Positions 30,292 through 40,762 are shown, numbered from the stretch's first letter. The stretch is DNA of 64,000 nt from Filobacillus milosensis (GCF_004402015.1 NZ_SOPW01000009.1:1-64000); one strand, 5' to 3'. The notes: a model not told the origin generated them from the sequence alone. Numbers and translations: made by a program.

Positions 30292-30580
30292 AGAGCGAAA
30301 GGCGGTGACTCCTGGCCACGTCCTGCGCCTGCGGTTACTCGGCGCAAAATAACGCAAAGAAATAAAGGAAGTAGCTTTTGTGGCCAACGTCGACACTTGA
30401 CCATCCAGGTCTTCGCGGGAACAGCACGAGCCGAAAATCAAAGTAGGTGCACCTGCGTCTTCTAGAAACGCTTCGAAGTAGGCTTCCTCGGTGCAAAGGT
30501 ACAGTGAAGAGTGTTCATTGAAGTACCTTCGTTGAGGCCGTGCCCGCGGAAACGTCCGCCTGTAGCGATTCGTAGAATCA
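30292..30580 (-). repeat. long dispersed repeat, copy B (about 290 bp, inverted relative to copy A)
   Basis: On the minus strand this runs from GATTCTACGAATCGCTACAGG to GACTCCTGG-type right-end sequence and GCCTTTCGCTCT, matching copy A almost throughout, including the inner blocks GACCTGGATGGTCAAGTGTC and GCGCCGAGTAACCGCAGGCG. The left flank GATTCTNCGAATCGCT is shared with copies C and D but not with A. It lies between glmU and the spoVG terminator. Confidence 0.88.
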
Positions 30581-30604
30581 ACATCGAACTATAACAGAGC
30601 CAAA

Positions 30605-30641
30605 ACAAAAAAGAGCCTAACCCTTGTCCGATTAGACTCTT
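30605..30641 (-). terminator. spoVG intrinsic terminator
   Basis: AGAGTCTAAT / TTAGGCTCT stem followed by TTTTTTG on the minus strand, just past the spoVG stop. Confidence 0.85.
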
Positions 30642-30649
30642 TTTAGAGA

Positions 30650-30937
30650 TTAAGAAGCACCTGCTTCTTCATATTCAACTTCTTCACCGACGCGGTGGTA
30701 TTCTTCTAAGACTGCATCTTGAATTTTACCACGTGTGTCTGAATTGATAGGGTGAGCGATATCTCTGAATTCCCCATCTGGAGTTCGTTTACTTGGCATA
30801 GCTACGAATAAGCCATTATTACCATCAATGACGCGAATGTCGTGTACGACGAACTCCCCATCCAATGTGATCGATGCAATAGCACGCATGCGACCATCCG
30901 TGTTCACACGGCGCAATCTTACGTCAGTTACTTGCAT
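30650..30937 (-). CDS. spoVG: Septation/sporulation regulator SpoVG
   Basis: A small nucleic-acid-binding regulator that affects septation and, in other Firmicutes, virulence and capsule genes. The 95-residue protein has the nearly invariant family start [11 protein letters not shown] and block [22 protein letters not shown]. The ribosome site AAAGGTGGTGAG precedes ATG 30937. The B. subtilis gene is sigma-H-driven and AbrB-repressed, and matching sequences are present upstream (31047-31130). The usual neighbour yabJ (ridA) between purR and spoVG is missing. Confidence 0.97.
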   Translation of the reverse strand: MQVTDVRLRRVNTDGRMRAIASITLDGEFVVHDIRVIDGNNGLFVAMPSKRTPDGEFRDIAHPINSDTRGKIQDAVLEEYHRVGEEVEYEEAGAS

Positions 30938-31046
30938 TATGTCTCACCACCTTTTAAGATTTCTAGGCTTCAGTCACCAAAGCCTCTTCAAAAGCTCGAT
31001 AGATTGAAAAAAGATATAAAATCAATCTAAATATAAGGACTTTGTT

Positions 31047-31078
31047 ATCAATTTCCACATTGTTTTTAAAATTCCTGC
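31047..31078 (-). promoter_or_regulatory. sigma-H promoter of spoVG
   Basis: Minus strand: GCAGGAATT (-35 region, 31070-31078) and GTGGAAATTGATA (-10 region, 31047-31058 approx.), very close to the B. subtilis spoVG promoter (AGGAWWT ... GGAATTG). The leader is about 110 nt. Confidence 0.8.
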
Positions 31079-31130
31079 AATATTTTTAAAAAAATTTTAA
31101 AAAATCTTTAAAAATTATAAATTTAGCTAG
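31079..31130 (-). promoter_or_regulatory. AT-rich upstream element of spoVG, candidate AbrB-binding region
   Basis: About 50 bp of almost pure A/T directly upstream of the sigma-H -35. In B. subtilis an AT box at this position both stimulates spoVG and binds AbrB. Function here is inferred from position and composition; abrB itself is in the window at 40990. Confidence 0.55.
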
Positions 31131-31145
31131 ATTTGTCAATGTTTA

Positions 31146-31958
31146 TTAAATAAAATAATTACCTTTTGAAACTTGAATCGTTTGTTTGACTTCATCTACT
31201 TCTACAAATTTTAATAGGGATATATAATCATCTACTTTACGATCCTCATCTTCATCTTCCGCTTCAGCTAAAACACCGATCCCTTTTACTGTTGCATTAA
31301 ATTCCTGCATGAGGTTCATCATCCCTTTGATTGTACCTCCTGCTTTCATAAAATCATCAACAATTAATACATTAGAGCCTTCTTCGATACTACGTTTAGC
31401 TAAAACCATAGTCTGGATTTTTCTCGATGAGCCAGATACATAATTAATACTAACTGTTGAACCTTCTGTAACCTTTGGATCTCGGCGAATAATAACTACC
31501 GGTACACCTAACACCTGAGCAACAGCGTAGGCTAGTGGGATGCCTTTTGTAGCTACTGTGACAACATAATCAATATCTAAGCCATGAAAAGCAGCTGCAA
31601 ATACTTTACCAATTTCACGAATATGTTTTGGGTGACCTAATATATCACTCATATACACATAACCACCCGGCAGAATGCGAGCAGGGTCTTTAAGCAATTC
31701 AATTAATTCTTCCATACAATGATTGGCATTTTCTTTAGATAAGTCAGGTATGTATTGAACACCGCCAGCAGCACCAGAAACTGTAGTAAGCTCTCCAATC
31801 CCCATTTTCTGGAACATTCCATCTATTATGTCTATATCTTCACTAATGGATGATTTTGCTGCTTCATATCGATTCACAAAATACGGTAAAGAAAATAACT
31901 CTCTGGGGTGTTCTAAAAAGAAATTAGTCATAGCGACCAATCTTTCACTTCGTTTCAT
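31146..31958 (-). CDS. purR: Purine operon repressor
   Basis: Represses purine synthesis genes; binding is relieved by PRPP. The 270-residue protein has an N-terminal winged helix (MKRSERLVAMTNFFLEHPRE onward) and a C-terminal phosphoribosyltransferase-like domain with the PRPP motif NVLIVDDFMKAGGT near residue 200. It lies downstream of ispE as in B. subtilis. The B. subtilis neighbour yabJ (RidA), normally just after purR, is absent: purR is followed directly by the spoVG promoter region. Confidence 0.96.
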   Translation of the reverse strand: MKRSERLVAMTNFFLEHPRELFSLPYFVNRYEAAKSSISEDIDIIDGMFQKMGIGELTTVSGAAGGVQYIPDLSKENANHCMEELIELLKDPARILPGGYVYMSDILGHPKHIREIGKVFAAAFHGLDIDYVVTVATKGIPLAYAVAQVLGVPVVIIRRDPKVTEGSTVSINYVSGSSRKIQTMVLAKRSIEEGSNVLIVDDFMKAGGTIKGMMNLMQEFNATVKGIGVLAEAEDEDEDRKVDDYISLLKFVEVDEVKQTIQVSKGNYFI

Positions 31959-32028
31959 GATTCATTCCACCTTAAAAACCGAATATTTTATTATAATATA
32001 ACATTATAATTCGGTTAATTCCATACAT

Positions 32029-32877
32029 TCAACCTAATATTCGGACCATATACACTTCTGAACAAAATCCTCTCAAACTGTTATAAATGCGCTCTGCCTT
32101 TTCTTCTTTTGCCACTAATGAAAATACAGTTGGACCGCTTCCGCTCATTAATACACCTGTTCCACCTGCTTTGTTCATGCGCTGAATGATTTGTCTAACT
32201 TGATGATGCATGGTAGAAGTAATCGGTTGAAGAACATTACCTAAATGTTTACAAATACCTTTAAAATCATGATTCTCTAAGACCTCAATCATAGCTTGAG
32301 TATTCGGGTGATTTAATTGTTCTAAATTAACCTTACTATAAATGTCTTTTGTAGATACACCAATGCTCGGCTTAGCTAAAACCACCCAACAGGCTGGAGG
32401 AGACGACAATGGCTGCAATTCTACACCACGCCCTTTTGCCAGGGCTGTCCCACCCATGACACAAAAAGGGACATCCGAACCAATCTCAGCCCCAATTTCC
32501 TGTAATTCTTCTTGACTTAATCCAATATTAAACAATCGATTTACACCACGCAATGTAGCTGCAGCATCACTACTACCCCCAGCTAAACCAGCAGCAACAG
32601 GAATATGCTTATCCAGATGGATACGTACCCCTTGTTTAATATCAAAACGTTCTTTAATAAGGGTTGCTGCTTGAAAGGCCAGGTTTCTTTTATCATTAGG
32701 TACAAAGCGATTTTCTGAAGCAATCTCTACACGATTACTGTTCATTACTTCAAACGAAAGTCGATCGGCTAAATCGATGGTTGTCATGACCATTTCAACT
32801 TCATGATAGCCATCGTCTCTTTTATGTAAAACATCTAAAGTTAAATTAATTTTTGCTGGCGCCTTTTCGTAAATCAA
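32029..32877 (-). CDS. ispE: 4-diphosphocytidyl-2-C-methyl-D-erythritol kinase
   Basis: Phosphorylates CDP-ME in the non-mevalonate (MEP) isoprenoid pathway. At 282 residues it has the GHMP-kinase motifs: APAKINLTLDV at the N-terminus, the phosphate loop PVAAGLAGGSSDAAA near residue 94, and MSGSGPTVFSL near 250. It is 70 nt ahead of purR. Confidence 0.96.
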   Translation of the reverse strand: MIYEKAPAKINLTLDVLHKRDDGYHEVEMVMTTIDLADRLSFEVMNSNRVEIASENRFVPNDKRNLAFQAATLIKERFDIKQGVRIHLDKHIPVAAGLAGGSSDAAATLRGVNRLFNIGLSQEELQEIGAEIGSDVPFCVMGGTALAKGRGVELQPLSSPPACWVVLAKPSIGVSTKDIYSKVNLEQLNHPNTQAMIEVLENHDFKGICKHLGNVLQPITSTMHHQVRQIIQRMNKAGGTGVLMSGSGPTVFSLVAKEEKAERIYNSLRGFCSEVYMVRILG

Positions 32878-32945
32878 TTGATTTCACCTACCTAAGATTC
32901 GTCTTTACGATTGTATCACATCTAAAGGTTTAGATTAATAAGATT

Positions 32946-32976
32946 TAAAAAAGGATAGGTCATTACGACCTATCCC
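32946..32976 (-). terminator. sspF terminator overlapping the stop codon
   Basis: GGATAGGTC / GACCTATCC stem, with TTTTTT on the minus strand. The sspF stop codon (32963-32965) lies in the loop, so the last codons of the gene form the 5' arm of the hairpin. Confidence 0.85.
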
Positions 32977-33142
32977 TTTGCATTTGCTCTTGTGCCATTT
33001 GCACGGCGCGTTTGACCATATTTCCGGCATCTCGAGACTTAATTCCGCCCCATCCTTCTTTTTGTACCGTGTCGTAAAAACCTAATTCCTTTGCGATCTC
33101 TTCCTTCAAACGATCAGACATAACGCCTCTTCGCTTTCCCAT
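32963..33142 (-). CDS. sspF: Small acid-soluble spore protein, SspF type
   Basis: A spore-core protein of the SASP family, too short for a typical ORF cutoff. The 59-residue product starts [10 protein letters not shown] and contains [15 protein letters not shown] and [11 protein letters not shown], close to B. subtilis SspF including the GWG motif and the RDAGNMV helix. AAGGAG precedes ATG 33142. A small hairpin (TGTCGT / ACGACA, 33163-33179) lies just ahead of the ribosome site. It stands between veg and ispE, the conserved place. Confidence 0.93.
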   Translation of the reverse strand: MGKRRGVMSDRLKEEIAKELGFYDTVQKEGWGGIKSRDAGNMVKRAVQMAQEQMQRDRS

Positions 33143-33250
33143 CGGCTGATCACAACTCCTTTTGTCGTTTTTTACGACACTCTTAGTATATGTAATTGTT
33201 AGGATTTAAACTTGGTAATGGATGGGGTACGTAAAGTTTGAATGTTATAA

Positions 33251-33505
33251 TTACGCCATCTTGGTGACTTCATCTGTGAAGGTAATTTCTACCGTTTCAG
33301 TTAAAACATCGGTATAACTGTAAGAAACACGTTCAAATGCGTGTTCTTCTTGATCAAGCTCAACGATAAAAACTGAAGGATAAGTTTCAGCAAGTATACC
33401 TGAACGTTCGATTGTTTTACGACGTCCTCCATTTGCTTTTAACGTTAGTCGATCGCCTATTCTGTGATCTAAAACTTGTTTAATTTCCGCTAAGGTTTTT
33501 CCCAT
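33251..33505 (-). CDS. veg: Veg protein, regulator of biofilm formation
   Basis: A small, highly expressed protein. In B. subtilis Veg stimulates biofilm matrix genes by opposing SinR. The 84-residue product shows the family block [18 protein letters not shown]. The start is ATG 33505 (MGKTLAEIK) behind GGTGGAG; the longer upstream frame lacks support. Two strong sigma-A promoters precede it, consistent with the very strong veg promoter of B. subtilis. Confidence 0.95.
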   Translation of the reverse strand: MGKTLAEIKQVLDHRIGDRLTLKANGGRRKTIERSGILAETYPSVFIVELDQEEHAFERVSYSYTDVLTETVEITFTDEVTKMA

Positions 33506-33527
33506 TAGACTCCACCTCACTAGTAAT

Positions 33528-33557
33528 AATATACCACACCAACCAACCAAAAGTCAA
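33528..33557 (-). promoter_or_regulatory. veg proximal promoter
   Basis: Minus strand: TTGACT (33552-33557), 18-nt spacer, TATATT (33528-33533). The spacer contains a TTGG-type repeat. It is 42 nt downstream of a second, stronger promoter. Confidence 0.6.
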
Positions 33558-33569
33558 ATGAAATTTTAT

Positions 33570-33599
33570 ATTATATCAATTGGCGATAGTAAATGTCAA
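33570..33599 (-). promoter_or_regulatory. veg upstream promoter
   Basis: Minus strand: consensus TTGACA (33594-33599), 18-nt spacer, consensus TATAAT (33570-33575). Confidence 0.8.
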
Positions 33600-33702
33600 C
33601 ATTATTTTAATCTTTTTTTAATTTTACCTAGTTTTGAGAAATCATACACATTATTACCAAAAACTTTGGGCGTGGCGGGAATTTAAAGCCATATACTATA
33701 TC

Positions 33703-34593
33703 TTATTCATCTTTTGATTTTTCGTTAGTGACAGGTAACTCTTTCATATATGGAAGTCCAACACGAAATAAACCTCTCGTTTCAATACCACCGATACCTT
33801 TTTCACGAGTGATGGTTTTACTAACTACATCAAATATATCGACCTTCTCCATAAAAGGCGTATAACCGACTTTAGCAACAACATAAACCGGATCCAATGC
33901 GTGAATATTGATACGAGTGGGTGAACTTGCAAAATTTGCACCAGCTTTGATTAGCGATTCAAAATGCGACTGACACGCACCAGCAAAAATTACTAATTGG
34001 TCTAAGCTCGGAGCATACTTGCGCGCTTCTCTAACCGCTTCAACAAAATATTTGCTGTTTCTGTAAGCTCGAATATCTTTTTCATCACCTTTTTGTTTAG
34101 AGTAAGAGTCATGCCCAGTGATTACTAAAATATCAGGCTGTACCTTATCCATCAGCGCTTTAACTTTCTCAGGCATTTGAGCTTCTTCAACATATATTCC
34201 GTGAACTTGCAAACCTAATCGTTTATAAAGCTGAATACATTTTTTTAAAAATAAAGAATCTCCGTCAATATGCAAAACTTTAGGACATATTCTAAATTGA
34301 GAAATGCTTTGCTCTTTCTCAGAAGTCGGTTGTGCATAATCACGAAATGATCGCAAATAATAATCTTGACGAAACATACGATAGGAGAGATCCTCTTCTT
34401 TTTTCATTTCTTTACGTTTTAAAAAGCGATCGCTTTCAGTAACTTTTTTAAGGTCTTTTAATGGTGCATCGGCTTTTAGCCGGAAGTCCTCACCAAACAG
34501 CATTACTTGATCTTCTTTTATTTCCTGAATGCGAAATAATAAGTCATGATCGTAAGAATACCTTGTTACAATATCTCCTTTTAGCCACTTCAT
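33703..34593 (-). CDS. yabG: Sporulation-specific protease YabG
   Basis: A sigma-K-dependent protease that trims spore coat proteins (SpoIVA, SafA, YeeK) during coat maturation in B. subtilis. At 296 residues it has the family length. Recognisable blocks are WLKGDIVTRYSYDHDLLFRI at the start, ILVITGHDSYSKQKGD near 145 and IFAGACQSHFESLIKAGANFASSP near 205, which contains conserved His and Cys residues considered part of the cysteine-protease site. It stands alone between veg and rsmA. Confidence 0.94.
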   Translation of the reverse strand: MKWLKGDIVTRYSYDHDLLFRIQEIKEDQVMLFGEDFRLKADAPLKDLKKVTESDRFLKRKEMKKEEDLSYRMFRQDYYLRSFRDYAQPTSEKEQSISQFRICPKVLHIDGDSLFLKKCIQLYKRLGLQVHGIYVEEAQMPEKVKALMDKVQPDILVITGHDSYSKQKGDEKDIRAYRNSKYFVEAVREARKYAPSLDQLVIFAGACQSHFESLIKAGANFASSPTRINIHALDPVYVVAKVGYTPFMEKVDIFDVVSKTITREKGIGGIETRGLFRVGLPYMKELPVTNEKSKDE

Positions 34594-34664
34594 GATTTTC
34601 TCCCCTTCTCAATACCTTCTCTTATACGATATTGAAAAGAGGAGAAAAATGTGCCTATATAGGG

Positions 34665-35540
34665 TTAATTCATTAATCGGCTGCATACATTAGCTAAGAT
34701 CGCAAATTCTTCAATTGATAAAGACTCTCCTCGACGTGAAGGTTCTATATCAGCTCCCTCGAATAATTCCTGCAGTTGCTCCTTGCTTAACCGATCACTA
34801 AAAGCGCGTTGAAGATTATTTTTAATAGTTTTACGACGTTGCCCGAAGCTCGCTTGTACTAATTCAAAAAATATTTCTTCATCATCTACAATTGCCGCTG
34901 GTTGTTCACGTTTAGTTAATTGTAAGATGGCTGAATCCACATTCGGTTGTGGCATGAAACATGTTTTAGGAACTGTCATCACAACTTTAGAATGCGTGTA
35001 ATACTGAACGGCAATTGATAATGAACCGTATTCTTTCGTATTTGGACCCGCAGCCATACGTTCAGCCACTTCCTTTTGCATCATTACCGTCATCGAGTCT
35101 ATTGGAAGACGAGCCATAAGCAATTTCATGAGGATCGGTGTCGTTATATAATAAGGCAAATTCGCAACTACCTTGGCGGATTGTCCTTCATTCAAATGTT
35201 CAGATAAAAACTTATCTAATTCAACTTCAAGAATATCTTGATTAATGACAGTGATATTTTCGTAAGGACTTAATGTATCATTTAAAACTTCCATTAATCT
35301 CTGGTCAATTTCAAAAGCATAAACTTTTTGCGCTTCAATCGCTAGTTGTTCAGTTAAAGCTCCTATGCCTGGTCCAATTTCTAACGCAACCGTTTCGTGG
35401 TCGACCCCTGCTTTATCTACAATTTTCTTTAAAATATTTGTATCAATGATAAAGTTCTGACCGAGACTCTTTTTAAAGCCTAATTTATATTTATCCATTA
35501 TTTCTTTCGTTCTAGAAATAGTTGCAATAGGTTTACTCAA
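34665..35540 (-). CDS. rsmA: 16S rRNA dimethyladenosine transferase
   Basis: Dimethylates A1518 and A1519 of 16S rRNA (KsgA), a late 30S assembly step; loss gives kasugamycin resistance. The 291-residue protein has [11 protein letters not shown], the SAM loop [14 protein letters not shown] near residue 55, and the catalytic [10 protein letters not shown] near 127. It overlaps rnmV by 4 nt (ATGA-type coupling), the conserved rnmV-rsmA pair. Confidence 0.97.
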   Translation of the reverse strand: MSKPIATISRTKEIMDKYKLGFKKSLGQNFIIDTNILKKIVDKAGVDHETVALEIGPGIGALTEQLAIEAQKVYAFEIDQRLMEVLNDTLSPYENITVINQDILEVELDKFLSEHLNEGQSAKVVANLPYYITTPILMKLLMARLPIDSMTVMMQKEVAERMAAGPNTKEYGSLSIAVQYYTHSKVVMTVPKTCFMPQPNVDSAILQLTKREQPAAIVDDEEIFFELVQASFGQRRKTIKNNLQRAFSDRLSKEQLQELFEGADIEPSRRGESLSIEEFAILANVCSRLMN

Positions 35541-36094
35541 ACCGTTTCCTCCTCTAACACTGACTGCATCGTTTGTTCAAATGTTTGAACATCAATTTGA
35601 AACATATGTAAACGTTTTGCTAGTTGTTTACCATTAGCATAACCGATATTTAATCGCTCGCCTAACTGTTTTCTTCGTTCTTTAGCTTTACTCCCACCAA
35701 TGAGTCCATACTTCAATAAATACGGTTGCCAATCGACTTGCTCATGTTCTTCGGGGTGATTTATTTCATAAACCTGACTTAAAGCTTCTCGAATATCCTC
35801 AACGGATGCATGTTCAATACCAACGCCTCGTTTGCCTAGAGCTTTTTTCTTCGGTAAGAAAGCATGCTTACAACCTGGAACATATTGATCAATCAAACGC
35901 CTTAAACGTTCGCCTGGATAGTCAGGGTCTGTAAAAACAATCACACCCCGTTTATCTTTAGCATGACGGATTTGATTATAAATTTGTGTGTTAATTGCTG
36001 AGCCATTTGTTTCGATGGTGTCTGCATCTACAGCTAATTTAATTTTAGCCGTATCATCACGACCTTCAACAACAATTACTTCTTTTATTTTCAT
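35537..36094 (-). CDS. rnmV: Ribonuclease M5
   Basis: Processes 5S rRNA precursor in Firmicutes. The 185-residue protein has an N-terminal Toprim domain with [11 protein letters not shown] (catalytic Glu) and [13 protein letters not shown] (DxD), and a C-terminal RNA-binding region. It is immediately upstream of rsmA with a 4-nt overlap. Confidence 0.96.
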   Translation of the reverse strand: MKIKEVIVVEGRDDTAKIKLAVDADTIETNGSAINTQIYNQIRHAKDKRGVIVFTDPDYPGERLRRLIDQYVPGCKHAFLPKKKALGKRGVGIEHASVEDIREALSQVYEINHPEEHEQVDWQPYLLKYGLIGGSKAKERRKQLGERLNIGYANGKQLAKRLHMFQIDVQTFEQTMQSVLEEETV

Positions 36095-36113
36095 ATCTCA
36101 ATATACCTCTTCA

Positions 36114-36155
36114 CAAAAAATTAAGGATAATCCTTAGTATAGCAGGATTATCCTT
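36114..36155 (-). terminator. yabE intrinsic terminator
   Basis: Perfect 11-bp stem AAGGATAATCC / GGATTATCCTT followed by AATTTTTT on the minus strand. Confidence 0.9.
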
Positions 36156-36174
36156 TTCAATTAATACTTTTATT

Positions 36175-37383
36175 TTAATCAACAACTCTTACTTGAACGC
36201 TACGTCTACCCCAACGATAAGCATCGGAAGTTGAGTCAGTTAGAATATCAATTTTCTTACCTTTGATAGCTCCACCTGTGTCTAAGGCAATCGCTGTAAA
36301 GGTGTTATTTCCAATCTTAACCTCTACTTTCGACCAAAGTGGTATCACGTTAGGATCAACCGCAATGACTCGCAAACCATTATAATAAATGGAATTGGCT
36401 ACATTTATTCCTGTAGCTGTGACTCCCGTACAACCAGAAGGACAAAACGCTGTGTACTTCGTTGACGAAAACGTCATCCATTCTCCGCTATCGGCAGAAG
36501 CTTGTTGAACTGGAACTTTTGTCCCTTCAGCAACAACACGATTAACACTTTCCTGAACGACTTTCTCTTCAACTAGATCTTTCGAAACGACTTCTCCATT
36601 TTCCTTAGTAATTTCATAAGTTAGAACCTTTTTGCCTTCCTGACCCGATTTTACTACTTTAGATTTTCCTCTAAGCATATCAGAATCTTCTTTTCTTTCA
36701 GTTTGAAAAGGAACAGCAACTTCTTCGGTTTCTGTTTCAGTCGTCACTCGTACGATTTCAATTGAACGTTTCTCTTTAACTGGATCATCTAATTTAGCAT
36801 TAATACGGTCTTGTTCATTCAGGTCAATATCAAGACTTGCCAGGAATTCACCAACTGTTTGATTTGTAACTTTAGCGGTTTTAGTTTCACCACCATCTTT
36901 TACAGTTACTTCAAAAGCTTTATCAATCTGAACTTCTAGTCCTTCTTCAATAGGTGCTTCCATATCAACAGAAATCTCATCATATTTACCTAGTTTAATA
37001 GATTTCTCTTTTAAGAATTGTTGAACCGTTTCTTTTGTTGTGTAAAATTCTTTAGTTTCTTGATCAATCGTCACATTGACTTGATTTGCTTTTGTATACT
37101 CAATGACCATTCCGTCTTGGAGTTCTTCGTCTAAATTAACAGATAGATCATCATGTTTTGATACCTCTATGCCGAGTTCATTCATTACTTCACCGACATC
37201 TGCTGCGGTTGTTGTTGTATTTATTTTCTCACCATCTTGAATGACTTGGACATCTGCTGTCACTGTCTCGAATGTTATGTAACTTACTGTTCCCAAAAAG
37301 ATGATGGCTGATAGTAAGATTAGTAGTGTTTTTTTGAGGCCAAAACGCTTTTGTTTCGGGTTAGCACCCCTTGTCGTGCTCAT
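36175..37383 (-). CDS. yabE: YabE-like cell-wall protein with DUF348, G5 and 3D domains
   Basis: A secreted or membrane-anchored wall-modifying protein related to resuscitation-promoting factors. The N-terminus has a basic stretch and one hydrophobic segment (about residues 18-38). Three DUF348 repeats follow (about 40-85, 95-140, 155-200), then a G5 domain (about 215-295, KVVKSGQEGKKVLTYEI), then a C-terminal 3D domain (about 310-402) with TATGINVANS, DPNVIPLWSKV and the catalytic ALDTGGAIKGKKID. In B. subtilis it is controlled by SigX/SigM and an antisense RNA; neither was detectable here by eye. Confidence 0.92.
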   Translation of the reverse strand: MSTTRGANPKQKRFGLKKTLLILLSAIIFLGTVSYITFETVTADVQVIQDGEKINTTTTAADVGEVMNELGIEVSKHDDLSVNLDEELQDGMVIEYTKANQVNVTIDQETKEFYTTKETVQQFLKEKSIKLGKYDEISVDMEAPIEEGLEVQIDKAFEVTVKDGGETKTAKVTNQTVGEFLASLDIDLNEQDRINAKLDDPVKEKRSIEIVRVTTETETEEVAVPFQTERKEDSDMLRGKSKVVKSGQEGKKVLTYEITKENGEVVSKDLVEEKVVQESVNRVVAEGTKVPVQQASADSGEWMTFSSTKYTAFCPSGCTGVTATGINVANSIYYNGLRVIAVDPNVIPLWSKVEVKIGNNTFTAIALDTGGAIKGKKIDILTDSTSDAYRWGRRSVQVRVVD

Positions 37384-37532
37384 ACATATGCCTCCTTCTT
37401 GTTACGCATTCGATTATATTGGACAAATCTAGCGTAAGTCAATTGATACCTGATTGATATACTAGTTTTATAGCACACAAACCCTGTAATTACAGGCGCT
37501 TTCCGCTTTATTAAGAATTTATTACAGAAGAT

Positions 37533-37605
37533 AAAAAACGCGCGTCAGGTATCTAAAAGCATCATGGCCAAACCATGCCTTTTTTATACTTACGCGCGAA
37601 AAAAA
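37533..37605 (-). terminator. tatD terminator with an unusually large compound hairpin
   Basis: On the minus strand CGCGCGTAAGTAT pairs with ATACCTGACGCGCG and is followed by TTTTTT. The ~40-nt loop holds a second dyad around GGCATGG / CCATGATGC. A flanking TTTTTTT on the other side would let it work on both strands. Confidence 0.75.
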
Positions 37606-37620
37606 TTATTATGTCCACTA

Positions 37621-38388
37621 TTACTTAATTGAAAATACATTTTTGGCATTTTTGGTTGTTTGTTCTGCTACTTCCTCTAGTGTAACCCCTTTGAGTTCAG
37701 CGATTTTTTCAGCGACTAACTTAACATACGCTGGCTCATTTCTTTTGCCTCGATTCGGGTGAGGGGCCAAGAATGGACAATCAGTTTCGATTAATAATCG
37801 ATCAAGCGGGACTTCCTCTGCAACGATTTTAGGGTCTGTCGCATTTTTAAACGTGACTGGTCCTCCTAATGAAATGTAGAATCCAAGGTCTAAACACTCT
37901 TTGGCGTATTCCACCACATCATTATAGCAATGCATAATACCGCCGCATTCTTGGGCATTTTCTTCTTTTAAAATTTGTACGATATCTTCAGTAGCTTCAC
38001 GATTATGAATTATGATTGGCATATTCACTTTTTTAGCCAACTGAATTTGTTTACGGAAGACATCTTTTTGAACATCATGAGGGGATTTGTCCCAATGATA
38101 ATCAAGGCCCATTTCACCAATCGCTACTACTTTAGGATGATTGCTTAATTCTTCAATCCAGGCTAAGTCTTCATCTGTCATATCGATTGCATCAACTGGA
38201 TGCCACCCAACAGCTGCATAAATAAAGTCATGTTCTTCTGCAATTTCAATAGCTAGTGGAATGGTTTTTCTGTCAAAACCAACGACCACCATTTGATTAA
38301 CACCTTCGTCTAATGCTCGTTGAATAACTTCTTCTCGATCTTCCATGAACTGATCTGCATTTAAATGTACGTGAGTATCGAATAGCAT
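37621..38388 (-). CDS. tatD: TatD-family metal-dependent DNase
   Basis: A TIM-barrel hydrolase (YabD) with 3'-5' exonuclease activity on DNA in characterised relatives. The 255-residue protein shows the metal ligands of the family: DTHVHLN at the N-terminus, GEMGLDYHW near 93, IIHNREA near 128, MHCYND near 152 and ETDCPFL near 202. It follows metG as in B. subtilis. The ribosome site is TAGGAGTG. Confidence 0.94.
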   Translation of the reverse strand: MLFDTHVHLNADQFMEDREEVIQRALDEGVNQMVVVGFDRKTIPLAIEIAEEHDFIYAAVGWHPVDAIDMTDEDLAWIEELSNHPKVVAIGEMGLDYHWDKSPHDVQKDVFRKQIQLAKKVNMPIIIHNREATEDIVQILKEENAQECGGIMHCYNDVVEYAKECLDLGFYISLGGPVTFKNATDPKIVAEEVPLDRLLIETDCPFLAPHPNRGKRNEPAYVKLVAEKIAELKGVTLEEVAEQTTKNAKNVFSIK

Positions 38389-38418
38389 GAATATTCACTC
38401 CTAATAATTTGTTTAAAA

Positions 38419-38451
38419 GTCCGGAAAACAGTATTTTAAGTCCGGAAAAAC
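38419..38451. repeat. short 21-bp-period pair, core GTCCGGAAAA
   Basis: AAGTCCGGAAAA occurs with CCGG at 38421 and 38442, exactly 21 nt apart. The core equals that of the 21143-21262 array. The pair lies between the metG terminator and tatD, only 30 nt from the tatD start. Confidence 0.65.
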
Positions 38452-38487
38452 GGCCGAATCAATGAAAAGAAAACCTTCTAAGTGAAA

Positions 38488-38513
38488 CAAAAGGGACGAA
38501 TCCTCTCGTCCCC
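38488..38513 (-). terminator. metG intrinsic terminator
   Basis: GGGACGA / TCGTCCC stem followed by TTTTG on the minus strand. It lies about 215 nt past the metG stop because repeat copy C sits in between. Confidence 0.7.
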
Positions 38514-38541
38514 TTAAACTTTGGCTATGTTAAATATTATT

Positions 38542-38685
38542 GTTGATTCTCCGAATCGCTACAGGCGGACGCTTTCCGCGGGCGCGGCCTCAACTTCCCA
38601 AAACTCACTCCCGTTCGTTTTGCGTGATTTTCGGCTCGCGCTGTTCCCGCAGGAGTCGCCGCCTTTCGCTCTTCTTAGAGATTCT
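38542..38685 (+). repeat. long dispersed repeat, copy C (shortened to about 145 bp)
   Basis: Shares the left end GATTCTCCGAATCGCTACAGG and GGACGCTTTCCGCGGGC, an inner TTTTCGGCTCGCGCTGTTCCCGC block and the right end AGGAGTCGCCGCCTTTCGCTC with copies A and B. It lacks the two long inner parts and has its own ~35-nt segment after CTCAAC. It lies between metG and its terminator. Confidence 0.85.
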
Positions 38686-38728
38686 ATTTCATTTTATCAA
38701 CATTGAGCTTTAACAGTGCTTTAAATTA

Positions 38729-40762
<2,034 letters not shown>

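Noticed and set aside
31105-31139. sigma-A promoter TTGACA/TATAAT upstream of spoVG
   Set aside because: The two hexamers are only 14 nt apart, too short for sigma-A; the sigma-H elements closer to the gene fit better.
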